This document shows, in pieces, positions 6,077 through 7,871 of a stretch of DNA of 7,871 nt. The translations under genes and the position numbers were made by a program. How positions within the stretch are numbered: the first letter of the stretch is position 1; every line of letters starts with the position of its first letter. The DNA comes from Bacteroidota bacterium (lineage in GTDB: Bacteria > Bacteroidota > Ignavibacteria > Ignavibacteriales > Ignavibacteriaceae): the NCBI GenBank assembly GCA_023433685.1, contig JAEYUD010000103.1, forward strand, positions 1 to 7,871, read 5' to 3'. The notes below the pieces were generated by a model. It was not told the DNA's origin and searched no databases. It worked only from the letters and a program-made list of their open reading frames with translations.

Positions 6077-6135
6077 GCCGATGCCAGGCTCCCGCTTCGC
6101 GGGATCGCAAGCAGGGATGCTCGCGCCACAAAGTA
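6077..6135 (-). repeat. REP-like palindromic element, copy 2 (inverted)
   Basis: On the minus strand this has the same layout as copy 1 at 3262-3340: a 32-base block (6135-6104, 29 of 32 identical to 3262-3293), then a hairpin CCCGC-GAA-GCGGG (6103-6091), then GCCTGGCATCGG. The stem bases differ from copy 1 but pairing is complete in both. It starts about 30 bases after the T9SS stop codon. Confidence 0.7.
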
Positions 6136-6141
6136 ACTGGA

Positions 6142-6298
6142 AATCTGTGCAGCAAAATCAGCAGAAAATCCTGCAAATCCTTAAATTCTGTAAATCCTGA
6201 TTCAGACAATTCCGCGTATCTCTGCCTAACCCGCTTCGCCGCGGCGAAATCTGCGTGCAATTAAAAATCCGTGGAATCCTTGTTCAATCCGTGAAATC
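6142..6298. repeat. Phased AATC(C) micro-repeat array
   Basis: AATC occurs at 6142, 6156, 6167, 6176 and 6193 (with AATTC near 6184), and again at 6248, 6266, 6275, 6286 and 6295. Most steps are 9-11 bases, near one helical turn. The units are degenerate, of the general form AAATCCnnG. I recall similar text in spacers of many Bacteroidota genomes; that is memory. Confidence 0.5.
6235..6248. repeat. Perfect 14-bp palindrome
   Basis: TTCGCCG (6235-6241) is directly followed by its reverse complement CGGCGAA (6242-6248). It separates the two halves of the AATC array. It may be a protein-binding site or a remnant of a repeat; the sequence does not decide. Confidence 0.4.
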
Positions 6299-6368
6299 CG
6301 CGTAACCTTTTTAAAAACCCCCTTCACACTAAAAACAGAGACTTTCTTACTGATATCCACGGTTTCCG

Positions 6369-6376
6369 TATATTTA
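6369..6376 (+). promoter_or_regulatory. Possible -7 box of the ymdB-like/folD operon
   Basis: TATATTTA matches seven of eight positions of the Bacteroidota -7 consensus TAnnTTTG and lies 21 bases before the start codon. No convincing -33 TTTG is found at the expected distance; the nearest T-rich stretch is TTTC at 6343-6346. A ribosome site AAGGA at 6388-6392, 5 bases before ATG, is better supported. Confidence 0.3.
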
Positions 6377-6397
6377 AAATTCAGTTTAAGGAAATTT

Positions 6398-7204
6398 ATG
6401 GCTTCAATTAATATCTTATTTATCGGCGATATAGTGGGCAAACCGGGTTTTGAAATGGTGCAGACCTGGCTGCCGACGATGCAGCAGAAATACAAGGCCG
6501 ACGCGATTATTGTGAATGGTGAGAACACCAATGACGGCAAGGGGATACTTCAGAAGGAAGGGGAAGTGCTCTTCAATATGGGAGTGCGTGTTATTACAGG
6601 CGGAAACCACACCTGGGACAAACCCCAGGCTCAGGAATATTTGAAAAATGAACCCCGCGTTTTAAGACCGCAGAACTACCCAAGGGGTGCTCACGGGAAC
6701 GGACATTATGTTTTTGAGACTTCGAAGGGAAGGGTTGCCGTGCTTAACCTTCAGGGGAGGACATTCATGCCCGTAATCGACTGTCCATTCCGCACCTCCG
6801 AGTGGATACTGGCGAACAAGATAAAAGACACCAAGGTGATAATAGTTGACTTCCACGCGGAGGCAACCGCCGAAAAGCAGGCTTTGGCATACCACCTCGA
6901 CGGGAAGGTATCAGCAATACTCGGCACGCACACACATGTACAGACCGCTGACGAAAGGATATTCCCGAACGGCACAGCCTACATTTCAGATACCGGGATG
7001 ACTGGACCCTACAATTCAGTTATCGGGATGAAGATAGCACCGGCGCTCAACAGGTTTCTGTATCAGACGCCTCAGAAGTATGAAACCGCCCAGGATGATG
7101 TTCACATGTGTGGGGTATTTCTTAAAATCGACTCCGAAACAGGGAAGGCCCTTGAGATAGAAAGATTCACCTTTCCCGAATTCAACAGAACAACCGGAAG
7201 TTAA
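6398..7204 (+). CDS. ymdB: YmdB/TIGR00282-family metallophosphoesterase (268 aa)
   Basis: A cytoplasmic calcineurin-like phosphoesterase. B. subtilis YmdB hydrolyses 2',3'-cyclic nucleotides and affects biofilm and motility gene expression. The residues I recall as metal ligands all appear, at a constant offset of +3 from B. subtilis numbering: D11 (GDIVGKPG), E42 and N43 (NGEN), N70 and H71 (GGNHTWD), H153 (DFHAEAT), H178 and H180 (GTHTHVQTAD). The length, 268 residues, is typical (about 265). ATG at 6398 has AAGGA five bases upstream, and the conserved phosphoesterase start follows directly. It is first in a unit with folD, whose ATG abuts its stop. Its physiological substrate in this group is unproven. 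Confidence 0.93.
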   Translation: MASINILFIGDIVGKPGFEMVQTWLPTMQQKYKADAIIVNGENTNDGKGILQKEGEVLFNMGVRVITGGNHTWDKPQAQEYLKNEPRVLRPQNYPRGAHGNGHYVFETSKGRVAVLNLQGRTFMPVIDCPFRTSEWILANKIKDTKVIIVDFHAEATAEKQALAYHLDGKVSAILGTHTHVQTADERIFPNGTAYISDTGMTGPYNSVIGMKIAPALNRFLYQTPQKYETAQDDVHMCGVFLKIDSETGKALEIERFTFPEFNRTTGS

Positions 7205-7871
7205 ATGATCCTTATCGACGGAAAAAAAATTGCCGCTGACTTAAAAGCGGAGTTGAAAGAAGAGATCGCTGAATTGCAGGCGGGCACGGGCCGTGTACCC
7301 GGACTTGTGGTAATAATTGTGGGCAACAACCCCGCGAGCGAGGTTTATGTGCGCAACAAGCACAAGGCCTGCGGCGAAGTGGGGATAAACTCGATCGTGC
7401 TGAACCTGCCGGAGGATACTTCTCAGGCCGACCTGCTTGAAAAAGTTGAATATTACAATAATGACCCCGAGACTCACGGCATTCTTGTACAACTGCCACT
7501 TCCGAAGCAGATAAACGAGGATGTGATAATCAGGGCGATCGACCCGAAGAAGGATGTTGACGGATTCCATCCCACCACGGTTGGTGAACTTGTGACGGGG
7601 AATCCGACATTTCTTCCGTGCACCCCCGCGGGTGTGGTAGAACTTCTCAAGAGGTATGAGATCGATCCCTCGGGGAAGCATGTTGTAATAGTGGGGAGGA
7701 GCAACATAGTCGGGAAACCGGCGGCACTTCTTCTGATGCAGAAGAAGAAATTCGCCAACGCGATAGTTACCGTTTGCCACTCGGCCGCGAAGGATATTTC
7801 TGTTTTCACCCGCCAGGCGGATATTCTGATAGCCGCGATGGGGGTTCCCCGCTTCATCAAGAGAGGTATGG
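7205..7871 (+). CDS. folD: FolD bifunctional methylene-THF dehydrogenase/cyclohydrolase (partial, 222 aa seen)
   Basis: A cytoplasmic enzyme that oxidises 5,10-methylene-tetrahydrofolate with NADP and hydrolyses the methenyl product to 10-formyl-tetrahydrofolate, supplying purine and formyl-Met synthesis. Visible: Y48 and K52 (equivalent to E. coli Y50 and K54) in YVRNKHK, Q96 in GILVQLPLP (92-100), D119 in DVDGFHP, PCTPAG (138-143), and the NADP-binding GRSNIVGKP (164-172). The offset of two residues from E. coli supports the ATG at 7205. The usual length is about 285-300, so roughly three quarters is present; the frame is open to the window's edge with no stop. The ATG follows the TAA of the ymdB-like gene with zero gap, so translational coupling is likely; a weak GGAAG lies in the preceding codons. 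Confidence 0.96.
   Translation, partial: MILIDGKKIAADLKAELKEEIAELQAGTGRVPGLVVIIVGNNPASEVYVRNKHKACGEVGINSIVLNLPEDTSQADLLEKVEYYNNDPETHGILVQLPLPKQINEDVIIRAIDPKKDVDGFHPTTVGELVTGNPTFLPCTPAGVVELLKRYEIDPSGKHVVIVGRSNIVGKPAALLLMQKKKFANAIVTVCHSAAKDISVFTRQADILIAAMGVPRFIKRGM

Larger units (their letters stand above)
6046..6397. other. 352-bp repeat-rich spacer, T9SS gene to ymdB-like gene
   Basis: No gene. The first 35 bases are shared with the sequence after the remnant at 3465. REP-like copy 2 (6077-6135), the AATC array (6142-6298) and a palindrome (6235-6248) follow and are listed separately. The last 100 bases are AT-rich and should hold the promoter of the downstream operon. A minus-strand 76-codon frame here (6030-6260) is repeat translation, not a gene. 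No intrinsic terminator is evident for the T9SS gene: the 6091-6103 hairpin lacks a T run. Confidence 0.7.

Noticed and set aside
6091..6103. CCCGC-TTC-GCGGG hairpin as a terminator of the T9SS gene
   Set aside because: No T run follows on the plus strand, and the hairpin belongs to the REP-like element.
6030..6260. 76-codon minus-strand frame in the spacer after the T9SS gene
   Set aside because: It translates the REP-like copy and the AATC array and overlaps the end of the T9SS gene; it is repeat-derived, not a gene.
6142..6298. CRISPR array
   Set aside because: The units are only about 9-11 bases, degenerate, without spacers of constant length and without cas genes nearby.
7241..7860. 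Long minus-strand frames over folD
   Set aside because: They are shadows: folD on the plus strand shows a full set of active-site and NADP-binding residues in an uninterrupted frame.

Overview
The window most likely comes from the Bacteroidota/Chlorobi/Ignavibacteria group. The clearest sign is a secreted protein with a type IX secretion (T9SS) C-terminal sorting domain, a system largely confined to that group. The RecQ-type helicase carries the long helicase-to-zinc linker I associate with Bacteroidota RecQ-like proteins, and the spacers are rich in short palindromic repeats of the kind seen in Ignavibacteria-like genomes. The exact lineage is inference.

Layout. Positions 1-252 hold no supportable gene but contain a good intrinsic terminator for the leftward gene beside it. 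Positions 253-2886 (minus) encode an 877-residue RecQ-family helicase; the frame stays open to 3150, but that extension is translated intergenic repeat. Positions 2887-3562 are a 676-bp non-coding, repeat-dense spacer. It holds a G-run/hairpin tract, a nested inverted repeat with 12-bp perfect ends, a REP-like element, and the detached 3' end of a T9SS-cargo gene. Positions 4245-3563 (minus) are a two-gene HEPN-MNT module overlapping by 25 bp. Positions 4447-6045 (plus) encode a secreted seven-repeat FG-GAP/VCBS beta-propeller with a T9SS sorting domain, starting at TTG. Positions 6046-6397 are a second repeat-rich spacer with an inverted copy of the REP-like element and a phased AATC array. 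Positions 6398-7204 (plus) encode a YmdB/TIGR00282-type metallophosphoesterase, followed with no gap by folD, which runs off the right edge.

How it fits together. recQ (DNA repair), the ymdB-like gene and folD (one-carbon metabolism) look like ordinary chromosomal genes and appear relatively GC-rich by eye. Between them lies an AT-richer accessory island, the HEPN-MNT pair and the secreted propeller, bracketed by related repeats: the REP-like element and the T9SS 3'-end sequence each occur on both sides of it. The most unusual signals are in these flanks: an 85%-identical T9SS tail fragment whose homology stops at a palindrome, and two REP copies whose hairpin stems differ in sequence but both pair perfectly. 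I see no tRNA, rRNA, CRISPR array or transposase.
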